Below, in pieces: positions 1 through 7,972 of a stretch of 34,023 bases of DNA (positions are counted from its first letter, which is position 1; each line of letters opens with the position of its first letter). A program made the position numbers and the translations under genes. Where the stretch lies: contig JANXMB010000185.1 of the NCBI GenBank assembly GCA_025354865.1, positions 1 to 34,023 of the forward strand, written 5' to 3'. The notes below the pieces were generated by a model that was given only the letters and a program-made list of their open reading frames with translations, was not told where the DNA came from and searched no databases. Source of the DNA: Acetobacteraceae bacterium. Its GTDB lineage: Bacteria; Pseudomonadota; Alphaproteobacteria; Acetobacterales; Acetobacteraceae.

Positions 1-3000
1 GCCGAGCGGCACCGCGTCCGCTCCCGCGCCGTCATTTCGGCCCAGGATTTTCCCATCGCCTCCCGCCGCAACGGGAAATCGTTGAAATCGATCGTCCAGC
101 GCCGATGGGCGTGGCGCGGATCGGTGTTCACCTCCTCCCCGCCCAGATAGGGAAAAATCCGCTCGGCGTTCCGCGGGTCCTTGGCGATCAGCCGGTGCAT
201 CTCGCTGACCGGGCTCGCCTTGCCTTTGGCCGCCGCTTCGTCGTCGAAGGTGAAACCCAACCCGAGCAGGATCGCCCCCTGGAACGCTTTCCCCGCGTTG
301 GCCGCCAGCGGCGCCGGGCTGTCGTCCAGATCGCCCTCCACCAGATAGGCCGAAATGCGCCGCACCGGTCGCCCGTCCAGCACCGGGCTCCGCGCCGCGC
401 CCTTCACCACATGCACGACGGACACGACCACCGCCGCCTCTCCCGGCCAGGGCAGCCGCCGTGTCGCGCGCACGATCGAGCCTCCCACCGTAACCAGCGC
501 CCGCAACCCGCTTTCCCGTGTGTCACCTTGCCCAATCGTATTGGTCGCGATCAACCCGAGGCACCCGCCCGGCCGAAGCAACCCAAACGCCCGGCGGAAG
601 AAATGCGTGACCAGATCGGCGTTGCCGTGCGCGCCTTCATGCAGCGTCTGCAACCAATCCAGCGTATGCGCCCGGTTGCCGTTGATCAGCGTGTTCTTAC
701 CCGCGAAAGGCGGGTTGCCGACAATCGCGTCGAAACCGGCACCGGTCCCCGCGAACACCTCCGGAAATTCGATTTCCCAATGAAACGGCCGCAGCGGATG
801 CTCGCCCTGGGCCAAAGCCGCCGCAGCATCGCCAATCCGCGGCCAGGACTGATCCGGCCCCAGACTGGCCGACACGCCCAGAGTCAGCCGCGCCGCCTCC
901 CGCGCCCGAGGCTTATCCGACCCGAAGAACGCCGCCAGCGTCGCATCGCCCAGAAGGCGGACCTGGGCGGTCCAGCCTTCGACGGCCCAGAACCGCTGTT
1001 CCTGGATCGCTCGGGCGATGTCATCCGGCGCCTCCCGGATCGCGGTTCGCCCTTCGGTCACCTGGCGGACCCGGTCGCGCAGGAACCCGTCGAACGGCGC
1101 CCCGTCCGATTGCCCGTCTTTCCAGCGCAGCCCGCCGATCTGCCGCGCGGTCAGGCCGACCAGCGAGTCCCCGGCCTTCAACGCATGATCGACAAATGTG
1201 AACTCATGGTCCCGCGCCAGAGTCGCCAGCCACAGCGACAGCCGCGCCAGTTCCACCGCCATCGGGTTCTTGTCCACGCCATATAGACAGCGTTGCGCGA
1301 CCAGACGCCGCGCCAGCAAATCCTCGTCCTCATCCGCCGGGATCGGCGGGCGCGTGCCGGGATGCCGCGCCCAGGCGGCGATCAGGCGCGTGGCGAGTTG
1401 GCGGCACGCCTCGACCAGAAAGGCGCCCGAGCCCATCGCGGGATCGCAGACGCGCAGGCTCAACACGGCTTCCGGCGCCGCTTTGTCGCCGATGCGCGCG
1501 AAAGCGGGTTCCAGCGCGTGCAGCACGATCGGCGCGGTCAGGTCGCGCGGGGTGTAATGGCTGCCGGAGTTACGGCGCTCATCCGTCGGCTGCAACAGCG
1601 GCGTGCCAGGCGCGGCGATGGCCCCGCCGGGCGAGCCGCGCTCATCCACGATCGGCCGCAACGCCGCGGCCATCGCATCGGTACCGCCCGCTGCCTCCAC
1701 CGCGGCGGTCTGGTTCCGGTTGAGCGTACTGCGGGCATATCGCTCCTTCAGCGCCTTCAGCCGGTCCTTGCCTTTCAGCGCGGTCAGCGCGGCGAGATCG
1801 ACAAAGACGGGGGTGCGGTTGTTTTTGCCCGCCGCGATCGCCAGAGATGGGCCGGCAGCGGGCTGGATGGTGAACCCCATCACCGTTTCATAGACGCTGC
1901 CGATCTGCTCCACGTCCAGCGTGCGGTAGGACAGACGCTCCCCGTTCAGCACCATCAGCAGATCGAGTATGCGCAGCACCGCGCCATCGGCGACGCGAGG
2001 GATCGAGGGCGGGTGGGTGGGCTCAGCCTGGCCTTGCAGGAAGGGGAAGCGGGCGGGGTCGAACAGGTTGCCGCCCCGGCCCCGGATCCAGCCGGTGTGG
2101 TCGCCCGAATGCACAAGGCGGAACAATGCCAGCAGACGGCCCCAGGCGCCGTGCCGCTCGTTCATCGTGTCGGGATTGCGGGCGGAGTCCTCCCTCAGGC
2201 GGGCATGCAGACCACGCACGCCGTAGCCCTGGTCGTAAAGCGCGCGAGCGGCGGGATCGGTGCGGGACGGGATAAGGTCTCGGTCCTCCGCATACAGCAG
2301 GAAGATCAGCCGCAGCAGGACAGTCAACAGACCTTCGTATAAATGGGCCTGCCGGGCGCGGGCGAGCGCGGCCATGCGATCGGGATCGGCGGCGTGCAAT
2401 CCGCGCAACAACTCATGCAGCGCCCCCAGCACCTGCCCCGCCAACTTGCTGGACACCGCCGCCTGGGCCGCGCGGCTTTCGGCGAGGACGGCGGGCAGGC
2501 GCCGCGCCTCCGCGTCCGCGAACAGCCGCGTGCGCCCGAGCAGAAGTTTGAGCCCGCCCAACATCGGCCGCCCCGCGACGGTGGCGAGCGGGCGCAGAGG
2601 GAAGGACAGCCAGCCGGATGTTTCCTGGTGCGGCGCATGCACCAGTCGCCAGAGGTCTCCGGCGATCAGCAGTCCGGTGGGGACGCCTGTTTCACGCAAC
2701 AGGCGTTCGAGGCGTTGGTGCGGCGTGGCCTCCCAGCCGGATAGCGCGCCGCGTTTGTCGGGATCGGTGCCGCCAGGAAGGTGTTGGACCAAAATCTGCC
2801 AACCGCCGCCGGGTTTCATGACGGCCCAGTCGGGACGGAGGTGGGTTTCGGCTTCGGGGACAAAGGCGCTGAGTTCGTCGGGTAGCTTCGGTCCACCGGG
2901 CGCGCCCGCGACTCGATTGGCGGGCCAACCCAGAATGGCTTCGGCGAAGCGCCAGGGGTCGAGAAGCGGGTCGAGAAGCGCGGGGCCGTCTTCGGTCAGC

Positions 3001-3137
3001 AGCAATTCGACTTCTTCGGTGTCGGCGCGGGTTTGCTCAGCCGGGACCAAACCGTGTTGAGACAGGACATGCGGGGCAACCACGAGGCCGACGGGTTGCA
3101 CATGGCCAAGCCATTCGACATTGGGATCGTTCGCCAT
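1..3137 (-). CDS. drmMI: Eco57I-type N6-adenine DNA methyltransferase, DISARM DrmMI-like (3' end outside window)
   Basis: The frame is open from ATG at 3137 to the window edge, giving 1045 residues with no stop. It carries the hallmarks of large class I adenine methylases: a conserved LDVEQIGSVYE block, then GSHYTPRDLTAPIV, the SAM-binding motif DPAMGSGAF at about residue 565, and the catalytic NPPF at residues 808-811 (AIVGNPPFAGKN). It would methylate adenine in host DNA so that the cell can tell self from phage. It begins 4 nt after the stop of the SNF2 helicase gene, so the two are surely co-transcribed. In class 1 DISARM the order drmD-drmMI is followed by drmA, drmB and drmC, which would lie left of the window. 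A helicase-methylase pair from another defence type (BREX-like or type IIG-like) is the alternative. The methylase activity is well supported; the DISARM assignment is an inference. Confidence 0.75.
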   Translation of the reverse strand, partial: MANDPNVEWLGHVQPVGLVVAPHVLSQHGLVPAEQTRADTEEVELLLTEDGPALLDPLLDPWRFAEAILGWPANRVAGAPGGPKLPDELSAFVPEAETHLRPDWAVMKPGGGWQILVQHLPGGTDPDKRGALSGWEATPHQRLERLLRETGVPTGLLIAGDLWRLVHAPHQETSGWLSFPLRPLATVAGRPMLGGLKLLLGRTRLFADAEARRLPAVLAESRAAQAAVSSKLAGQVLGALHELLRGLHAADPDRMAALARARQAHLYEGLLTVLLRLIFLLYAEDRDLIPSRTDPAARALYDQGYGVRGLHARLREDSARNPDTMNERHGAWGRLLALFRLVHSGDHTGWIRGRGGNLFDPARFPFLQGQAEPTHPPSIPRVADGAVLRILDLLMVLNGERLSYRTLDVEQIGSVYETVMGFTIQPAAGPSLAIAAGKNNRTPVFVDLAALTALKGKDRLKALKERYARSTLNRNQTAAVEAAGGTDAMAAALRPIVDERGSPGGAIAAPGTPLLQPTDERRNSGSHYTPRDLTAPIVLHALEPAFARIGDKAAPEAVLSLRVCDPAMGSGAFLVEACRQLATRLIAAWARHPGTRPPIPADEDEDLLARRLVAQRCLYGVDKNPMAVELARLSLWLATLARDHEFTFVDHALKAGDSLVGLTARQIGGLRWKDGQSDGAPFDGFLRDRVRQVTEGRTAIREAPDDIARAIQEQRFWAVEGWTAQVRLLGDATLAAFFGSDKPRAREAARLTLGVSASLGPDQSWPRIGDAAAALAQGEHPLRPFHWEIEFPEVFAGTGAGFDAIVGNPPFAGKNTLINGNRAHTLDWLQTLHEGAHGNADLVTHFFRRAFGLLRPGGCLGLIATNTIGQGDTRESGLRALVTVGGSIVRATRRLPWPGEAAVVVSVVHVVKGAARSPVLDGRPVRRISAYLVEGDLDDSPAPLAANAGKAFQGAILLGLGFTFDDEAAAKGKASPVSEMHRLIAKDPRNAERIFPYLGGEEVNTDPRHAHRRWTIDFNDFPLRREAMGKSWAEMTARERTRCRS

Positions 3138-3141
3138 GGGA

Positions 3142-6100
3142 TCAGCTCACCACCGGCCAGAGATAGACGAGGCCAACAGGTTCCAGCCGCGCGGCCCGGA
3201 TCCGGTAGCCATCGCGGACGCGGTTCGGTTCAATGGCGATTTCATTGTCCAGGGATTGAAGCCGAGCCTCCCAATGCCGCCGATCCGCCCGTCTTTGCGC
3301 CCGTTCCGCGTCGGGGATGCCGGGAAGCGCAAGTTGCGGATCGTCGGGTTGCGCGACTTCCCGCGCGATGCGAGTGCGCTGGTTTTCCAGCAGGGTTTGA
3401 AGGGAGGCGCCTTCGGACTCGCCCCGATCGATCAGGTCTTGCTCAACTTCCAGACGGCGGGCGGCGGCGCGGCGTTCCAGTTCACCGATCAAACTCTGGG
3501 CGTCATCGGTGGCGGCGGCAGCGAGACGGGCGCGGATGGTGTCCGGCACCCGCCTGGGATCGCGCAACGCCGTTTCGAGTTGGCCCATGGTTGTGCCCTC
3601 ACCATCCCGGCCCAGAGGGCGAAGAGGAACTTTTGCGCCGGTATGCGCGGCTTCCCGCCAGATCGCCGTCACCGGGATGATTTCTTCATGCAGCCGCGCC
3701 GCGCCAGCACCATAAAGCGCGAGGCGGCCGAGCAGGAGCACCCGCGGCTGCGCGCCCGGTCCCGCGACGATGCAGCAACGGGACAGGCTGTTCTGAAAGC
3801 CCTGGCTGGTGAAGCGCGCGAGCAAGCGGCGGATCAGCCGGTGCTCAAGGTGCAGTTGCACGACATCCGGCGCATCGGCGCCGTTTTCCAAAATCGCCGG
3901 GCGGAATGCCACGCGACGGAGGGTCGCATGAGCGCGATAATCCCGGAGACGCTCGTTGCGGGCCTTCCGGCGGATACGCAGATCATCGAACGCCTCGCCC
4001 CAGGTGCCGCCGGAGAAAGCGGGATCGTTCGGATCGAGGGTAAACAGGGGCACGCCCTGCACCGCGTCTTTCGGTGCCGTTTCGAGACTGGCACCCATAC
4101 GTGAGAAGGCGAGACTCGCGACCTGCATCAATTCACTGGGCTTTACCCCAACCTTCAGGCTGGAGTTCTCCATCAGGCGGCGTAACTCATCGATATTCCG
4201 TGCTTCGCGAGCACGGCGGCGGATTGTTTCGTCATCCATTTCCTCCCGCGCCGTCGCGATGCCTGGCGCGTCGTTCATGTCCCGGATCGCCTGCGCCTGC
4301 GTCGTGGCCTCCCGGATGCCGGTGCGGTCGAGATCGTCCGAGATGCGGGCGGACAGAACTTGACCGGCGGAACCGAGTTGCGACGAAATCAGTTCGCTTT
4401 TCCGGACCAACGCCTCGAGAACGATATCCTCCGGGCGTTGGACATAGCGGAAGTAGCGGCAAAAGACCTGGGGGGAGGGCTGGAGCTTCCGGTCGATCCG
4501 CCCGTTGCGTTGCTCCAGCCGGGCCGGGTTCCAGGGCAGGTCGAAGTGCAGAAGGTCGTGGCACCGGGCCTGGAGATTGATCCCCTCGCGTGCCGCGTCA
4601 GTGCAAATGAGGATGCGGAGTGGCTCGGTCCGGGGATCGGCGTTGAAAGCGCGTTTCAGGTCCTCGCGCCGGTCGAGCGGGGTCAGGCCGATGAGATGCT
4701 CGATCCGGCCTTCGGTGTCGATGTCATGCAGGGCCTCGATCAGGCGGCGTTCGATCCAGACGCGGGTTGCTTCCCATTCGGTGAAAATGATCAGGCGCCG
4801 GTCGTTCCACGCGCCGTCCGATAGCATGTTGGCGCCTACCCAGTTCGCCAGCCACAAAAGGCGCGAATCCGGACGGGTTCGGTTCACCTCCGCGATTTCC
4901 ATCATCGCATTGACCTGGGCGAGGAGCCCTGGACGGTCCGCCGTGCGGCTGATCGCGACGGTGGTCACGGCGTCGGCGGCATCGGTTTCGTCCGCCTCCG
5001 CCGGGTCATCATCGTCCTGACCCGGCGCGTGGATGAAATCGACGGCGGGCAGCGCTCGGGCTTCCTCGGTTTTCATGAGGCTGGCGCGGTGCGCGGTCAG
5101 CGTGCGGGCGAAGGCTTCGATCGAGGACAACAGACGCTTTTGCAGGCCGACAAACACCAGTTTGGCACGGGCGACTCGCTGTTCGCCGTCACGTGCGGCC
5201 TGGCCGATCAAGGAGTCGCCATAGGCTTCAAGCATGCGGGGGAGAGCCAGTTCGGGGCAGTCCGCTGGCAATCCGTCGATGGGGATGGCTTCTACCTTCC
5301 GTTCAGGGAACGCTTCGCCGAAGTGGCGGAGGTCGGATTTCAGCCGCCGGACCATGACCGGCTCAAGATCGCGAGGGCGCACCTTCACGCCACGGGTGAA
5401 CCGCTGCGGGTCCAGCATTTCCAGCAGGGAGGAAAAGGAATTCGAATGGCCGTTATGTGGGGTCGCGGTGAGGAACAGCCGGTGCTCGAACCGCGGCGCG
5501 AGCGCACGGACGGCTTTGGTGCGTTGGCTATCCACGGCGTAGCGGGCGCCGTGCGATGGCGCGGCGTGATGGGCTTCATCCAGGATCAGAATGGCGCGCG
5601 GGCGGAACTCGCCCAGCAGGTCGCGCAGGCCGGACATGTAGGTTTCGTCCGCCATCAGGGAATGGGAGATAATGAAGCGGCTGCCGGTGGCCCAGGGATT
5701 GGCGGTGAAGCCTCGATCGCGACGGAGGTCGGCGAGGTGGTCGCGGTCCACAATGGTAAAGGCTAGGCCGAACTTGGTTTCGAGTTCGTCCTGCCACTGG
5801 CGGACCATGCCTGCGGGCGCAGCGACCAACGCGAAGTCGATACGGCGCCGGAGGAGGAGTTCGCGCAGGACAAGGCCCGCTTCCACGGTCTTGCCGAGGC
5901 CAACGTCGTCCGCGATCAGCAGATTCACCCGCGGCAGTAGAAGCGCCTTACGCAGCGGCAGCATCTGGTAAGGGTCGAGGCGAATACCCGCTCGGAAGGG
6001 CGCCTGGAGAAGATCACGGTCGGCCGCGCTGGCCGTGTTCCAGGTGATGGTATGGAGGTAGGCCGAGAAGGTTGCCGGGTCTTCGGGGGCACCGGCCAGG

Positions 6101-6297
6101 AGGGATGGCCAGTCATCTTGTTTCATGACCTCGGCGTCGAGTTCCGCAGGCCAGACAATCTCAACGATCTCGCCAAGGGCATCATCGTCTATCCCGGCCA
6201 ACGTAACTGTTTCCAGGCCATCGCCGAGATCGCCCTGACCTTCGACCAGCCAACGGCGACCGCGGACCCGCACGAAATCGCCAACCTGGGGCTGCAT
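3142..6297 (-). CDS. drmD: SNF2-family helicase, DISARM DrmD-like
   Basis: This 1051-residue superfamily 2 helicase/ATPase has Walker A DDVGLGKT at residues 130-137 (K136), Walker B DEAH at 240-243, motif III LTATPHNGHS at about 276-285, and a C-terminal helicase half with TDAAREGINLQ and QRNGRIDR. A short N-terminal domain (QPQVGDFVRVRGRRWLV) precedes it. This N-terminus plus the NPWATGSRFIISHSLM and DEAHHAAP context matches what I know of DrmD, the SNF2 helicase of class 1 DISARM. It is the first gene of the operon with the adenine methylase 4 nt downstream. The Shine-Dalgarno is weak (AGAGGA, about 11 nt from ATG). The upstream region has a dense cluster of CGGTCA hexamers that may bind a regulator. 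The SNF2 family is certain; DISARM membership is likely but needs the drmABC genes for proof. Confidence 0.78.
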   Translation of the reverse strand: MQPQVGDFVRVRGRRWLVEGQGDLGDGLETVTLAGIDDDALGEIVEIVWPAELDAEVMKQDDWPSLLAGAPEDPATFSAYLHTITWNTASAADRDLLQAPFRAGIRLDPYQMLPLRKALLLPRVNLLIADDVGLGKTVEAGLVLRELLLRRRIDFALVAAPAGMVRQWQDELETKFGLAFTIVDRDHLADLRRDRGFTANPWATGSRFIISHSLMADETYMSGLRDLLGEFRPRAILILDEAHHAAPSHGARYAVDSQRTKAVRALAPRFEHRLFLTATPHNGHSNSFSSLLEMLDPQRFTRGVKVRPRDLEPVMVRRLKSDLRHFGEAFPERKVEAIPIDGLPADCPELALPRMLEAYGDSLIGQAARDGEQRVARAKLVFVGLQKRLLSSIEAFARTLTAHRASLMKTEEARALPAVDFIHAPGQDDDDPAEADETDAADAVTTVAISRTADRPGLLAQVNAMMEIAEVNRTRPDSRLLWLANWVGANMLSDGAWNDRRLIIFTEWEATRVWIERRLIEALHDIDTEGRIEHLIGLTPLDRREDLKRAFNADPRTEPLRILICTDAAREGINLQARCHDLLHFDLPWNPARLEQRNGRIDRKLQPSPQVFCRYFRYVQRPEDIVLEALVRKSELISSQLGSAGQVLSARISDDLDRTGIREATTQAQAIRDMNDAPGIATAREEMDDETIRRRAREARNIDELRRLMENSSLKVGVKPSELMQVASLAFSRMGASLETAPKDAVQGVPLFTLDPNDPAFSGGTWGEAFDDLRIRRKARNERLRDYRAHATLRRVAFRPAILENGADAPDVVQLHLEHRLIRRLLARFTSQGFQNSLSRCCIVAGPGAQPRVLLLGRLALYGAGAARLHEEIIPVTAIWREAAHTGAKVPLRPLGRDGEGTTMGQLETALRDPRRVPDTIRARLAAAATDDAQSLIGELERRAAARRLEVEQDLIDRGESEGASLQTLLENQRTRIAREVAQPDDPQLALPGIPDAERAQRRADRRHWEARLQSLDNEIAIEPNRVRDGYRIRAARLEPVGLVYLWPVVS

Positions 6298-6330
6298 GGG
6301 GAGCCAGTCCTCTCTGAAATCGCGGTTTCT

Positions 6331-6429
6331 CGGTCAATCGATGGTGACCGTCGAGGCGCCGAACGGCTCCGATTGACCGCCGTGCCCTGTCCGAGGGTGA
6401 CCGTGGCGACCGGATCATCAACGGTCAAT
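6331..6429. promoter_or_regulatory. Cluster of five CGGTCA/TGACCG hexamers upstream of drmD, candidate operator
   Basis: CGGTCA occurs at 6331-6336 and 6422-6427, and its complement TGACCG at 6345-6350, 6374-6379 and 6398-6403. The first and third form a perfect 10-bp inverted repeat (6331-6340 and 6370-6379). The second and fourth lie in an identical 9-mer, GGTGACCGT (6343-6351 and 6396-6404). About 0.05 copies of one hexamer would be expected by chance in this length. The cluster starts 34 bp upstream of the drmD start codon, so it suits an operator or multi-site activator region. No regulator gene is visible nearby. Confidence 0.4.
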
Positions 6430-7267
6430 GCCTTCAATGAATAAGAATCATCCGCGCGTCGGGCGGATCACTCGGGGCGCCTTGGGCTGCTGGCGTCGGA
6501 TCAACTGTTTCACGGCGAGACGGCTGAGACCAAGAGGGGTTTCGCGCCCCCCGACTCGTCCGCGTCTCATCTGTCTCATCGTCCACGTGAGACATGACAG
6601 TGAGAATCTCAACCGGATGTCGAAGTCATCTCATCAAGGTGGCGCCATAGGCTTCGGCATGAGCGCGTCGAGTAACCCTTGCCCCGGCCCGTCTTGAAGC
6701 CCGAGCCACCGCACAGGCTCGCGTTAACGCGCATTTACCGCCCCGTCTTGACCACCCGAACCGGAGACAGGTCCCCGAGACCGAACTGACGTTCGACGAT
6801 GCGGCCCCTCACCAACGTGATCATATTTCCGATGGAGTACTCGGCGGCTGACAACTTCGAGTCCAGACGCTGGGGCACGGACCGCATTTCGAGACGAATA
6901 TTTGTGCATTACCTGACACTGCCCATGCAAGAGTATGCAAAGCACTAACGATCGTGGGGTTGCAGTCACAAAAGGGCATTTTGTGGGGTTGAACGCCCGC
7001 TGTCCGCCAAAAACAAAATGTCGCGACTCGGCGCAATACCCGTAAATACCCGATGTTCCAGGTTGGCGTCGAATTCTCGGCGTCACGCCGAAAATCTCCG
7101 AGTGCCATTTGCAGACGGCACTCGGAGTGGAACTCGCCGAGCGAATCGGCGGAAGATCGAACCAGAATACCGAGGTATCCGATACGAGTAGGACCATTCT
7201 TTGAAGCGAATAGCAATAGGGAATCTCCTATTTTTTGGATCGGGTCCTTCGGCGAAAAGGACCGAAA
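6430..7267. other. Non-coding region rich in inverted repeats between drmD and the excisionase-like gene
   Basis: No convincing gene lies here; the short open frames have odd composition and overlap palindromes. The visible structures are tandem GTCTCAT at 6564-6570 and 6573-6579 with TGTCTCA (6572-6578) paired to TGAGACA (6588-6594), a direct repeat of ATACCCG near 7035-7052, and a 15-bp palindrome plus an 11-bp hairpin at 7077-7127. The promoters for drmD (leftward) and for the excisionase/primase operon (rightward) must lie in or near this stretch. The layout would also suit an origin of replication or transfer for the element, but nothing here proves that. Confidence 0.5.
7077..7127. repeat. 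Two adjacent palindromes upstream of the excisionase/primase operon
   Basis: TCGGCGT (7077-7083) and ACGCCGA (7085-7091) form a 7-bp palindrome around a single base. Four bases later CTCCGAGTGCC (7096-7106) and GGCACTCGGAG (7117-7127) form a perfect 11-bp inverted repeat with a 10-nt loop. There is no T-run after it, so an ordinary terminator is unlikely. Possible roles are an origin, a transfer origin, a recombinase core site or an operator for the downstream HTH proteins. Confidence 0.6.
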
Positions 7268-7471
7268 ATGAAAAGGTTATCAGGTCAATCATGGGTCTAC
7301 ACCCATGAAGCGGCGAAGGAAGCCAACGTGTGCAAGGCCACCATCGTGAACTGGTGTTTGCGCTATGGCGCTGGCCAGAAGGTCGGGGGGCGGTGGCGCA
7401 TCGATCGCGACTCGCTTCACGGCATTTTGCTTGGGAATGCCCAGGGGGAGGTTCGGAATGAAGCGCGATAA
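7268..7471 (+). CDS. Small HTH protein, excisionase/MerR-like
   Basis: This 67-residue basic protein contains a winged-HTH-type segment (YTHEAAKEANVCKATIVNWCLRYG, then VGGRWRIDRDSL), the pattern of excisionase-type DNA-binding domains in which a recognition helix is followed by a GxxWRID wing. ATG at 7268 is chosen because AAAGGA precedes it at a normal distance; an ATG 33 nt upstream is in frame but lacks a good site. Its stop overlaps the start region of the next gene, which codes for a second HTH protein, and the primase follows. Such proteins in integrative elements act as recombination directionality factors or as repressors of the replication module. The exact role here is unknown. Confidence 0.7.
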   Translation: MKRLSGQSWVYTHEAAKEANVCKATIVNWCLRYGAGQKVGGRWRIDRDSLHGILLGNAQGEVRNEAR

Positions 7472-7706
7472 TCATCCCGGCCCCGTTCAGGCCGCTCTCT
7501 CGCCTCCCGAACAACGGAAGCCGATGGCGATGACCGTGGAACAGGCGGCTCGCACGGCCGGGGTTTCCCGGTCCACGATCTATCGCCTGTTCGACTCCGG
7601 GCAACTCGAGAAGCGGAAAGTGCGCAATCGGACGGTGATCCTCACGGCCAGCCTGGAAGCGTTGGTCATGGGGCAGCCGATCGCGAACACGCCCGCGGAT
7701 CGCTGA
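7458..7706 (+). CDS. Excisionase-family helix-turn-helix protein
   Basis: This 82-residue protein has a clear helix-turn-helix in its centre (MTVEQAARTAGVSRSTIYRL) followed by a short wing, FDSGQLEKRKVRNRTVI, typical of excisionase/AlpA-like DNA-binding domains. The ATG at 7458 has a strong GGGGGAGG 6 nt upstream and overlaps the last 14 bases of the preceding HTH gene, so the two are translationally linked. It lies just ahead of the element's primase gene. It probably controls excision of the island or expression of the replication module. Two HTH proteins in tandem may act as a hetero-pair on nearby sites, but this is an inference. Confidence 0.75.
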   Translation: MKRDNHPGPVQAALSPPEQRKPMAMTVEQAARTAGVSRSTIYRLFDSGQLEKRKVRNRTVILTASLEALVMGQPIANTPADR

Positions 7707-7729
7707 ACAACACAATTGGCCCGGGCAGG

Positions 7730-7972
7730 ATGCGCCGGCGTCTCCGCGGTCTGGGCAAGCAACAACGTTGCATGCCTTCGACCGTGAAGACGTTGGCCGT
7801 CCGGCTTCCTACAGCGCGGAGTCTTCTTATCATGATGACGAACCAAGACTTGCTGATTTCGAAGGGAAAAGCCGACCCCAGGGTAAGCATGCGCCATCAA
7901 GGGTCGTTTTCCCCGATCTTTGTTACGTACCAGCCGAACTCCCAGCTGAACATCGTGAAGGAGGCGGTGTGA
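7730..7972 (+). CDS. Possible small leader ORF coupled to the primase gene
   Basis: An 80-codon frame ends with TGA at 7970-7972, overlapping the primase ATG (TGATG), the usual geometry of translational coupling. It resembles no family I know. Internal starts near 7832 would give about 46 residues. The composition is not strongly protein-like and there is only a weak ribosome binding site before 7730, so it may be chance. Confidence 0.25.
   Translation: MRRRLRGLGKQQRCMPSTVKTLAVRLPTARSLLIMMTNQDLLISKGKADPRVSMRHQGSFSPIFVTYQPNSQLNIVKEAV

Noticed and set aside
105-1286. Long plus-strand frame of 393 codons
   Set aside because: It lies antisense to the methylase, is Arg/Gln/Pro-rich and matches no family; the minus-strand frame has all the methylase motifs.
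6724-7216. Minus-strand frames of 131 and 157 codons in the drmD-excisionase gap
   Set aside because: They overlap each other, cover the palindromes and have a random composition, so the region is more likely functional non-coding DNA.
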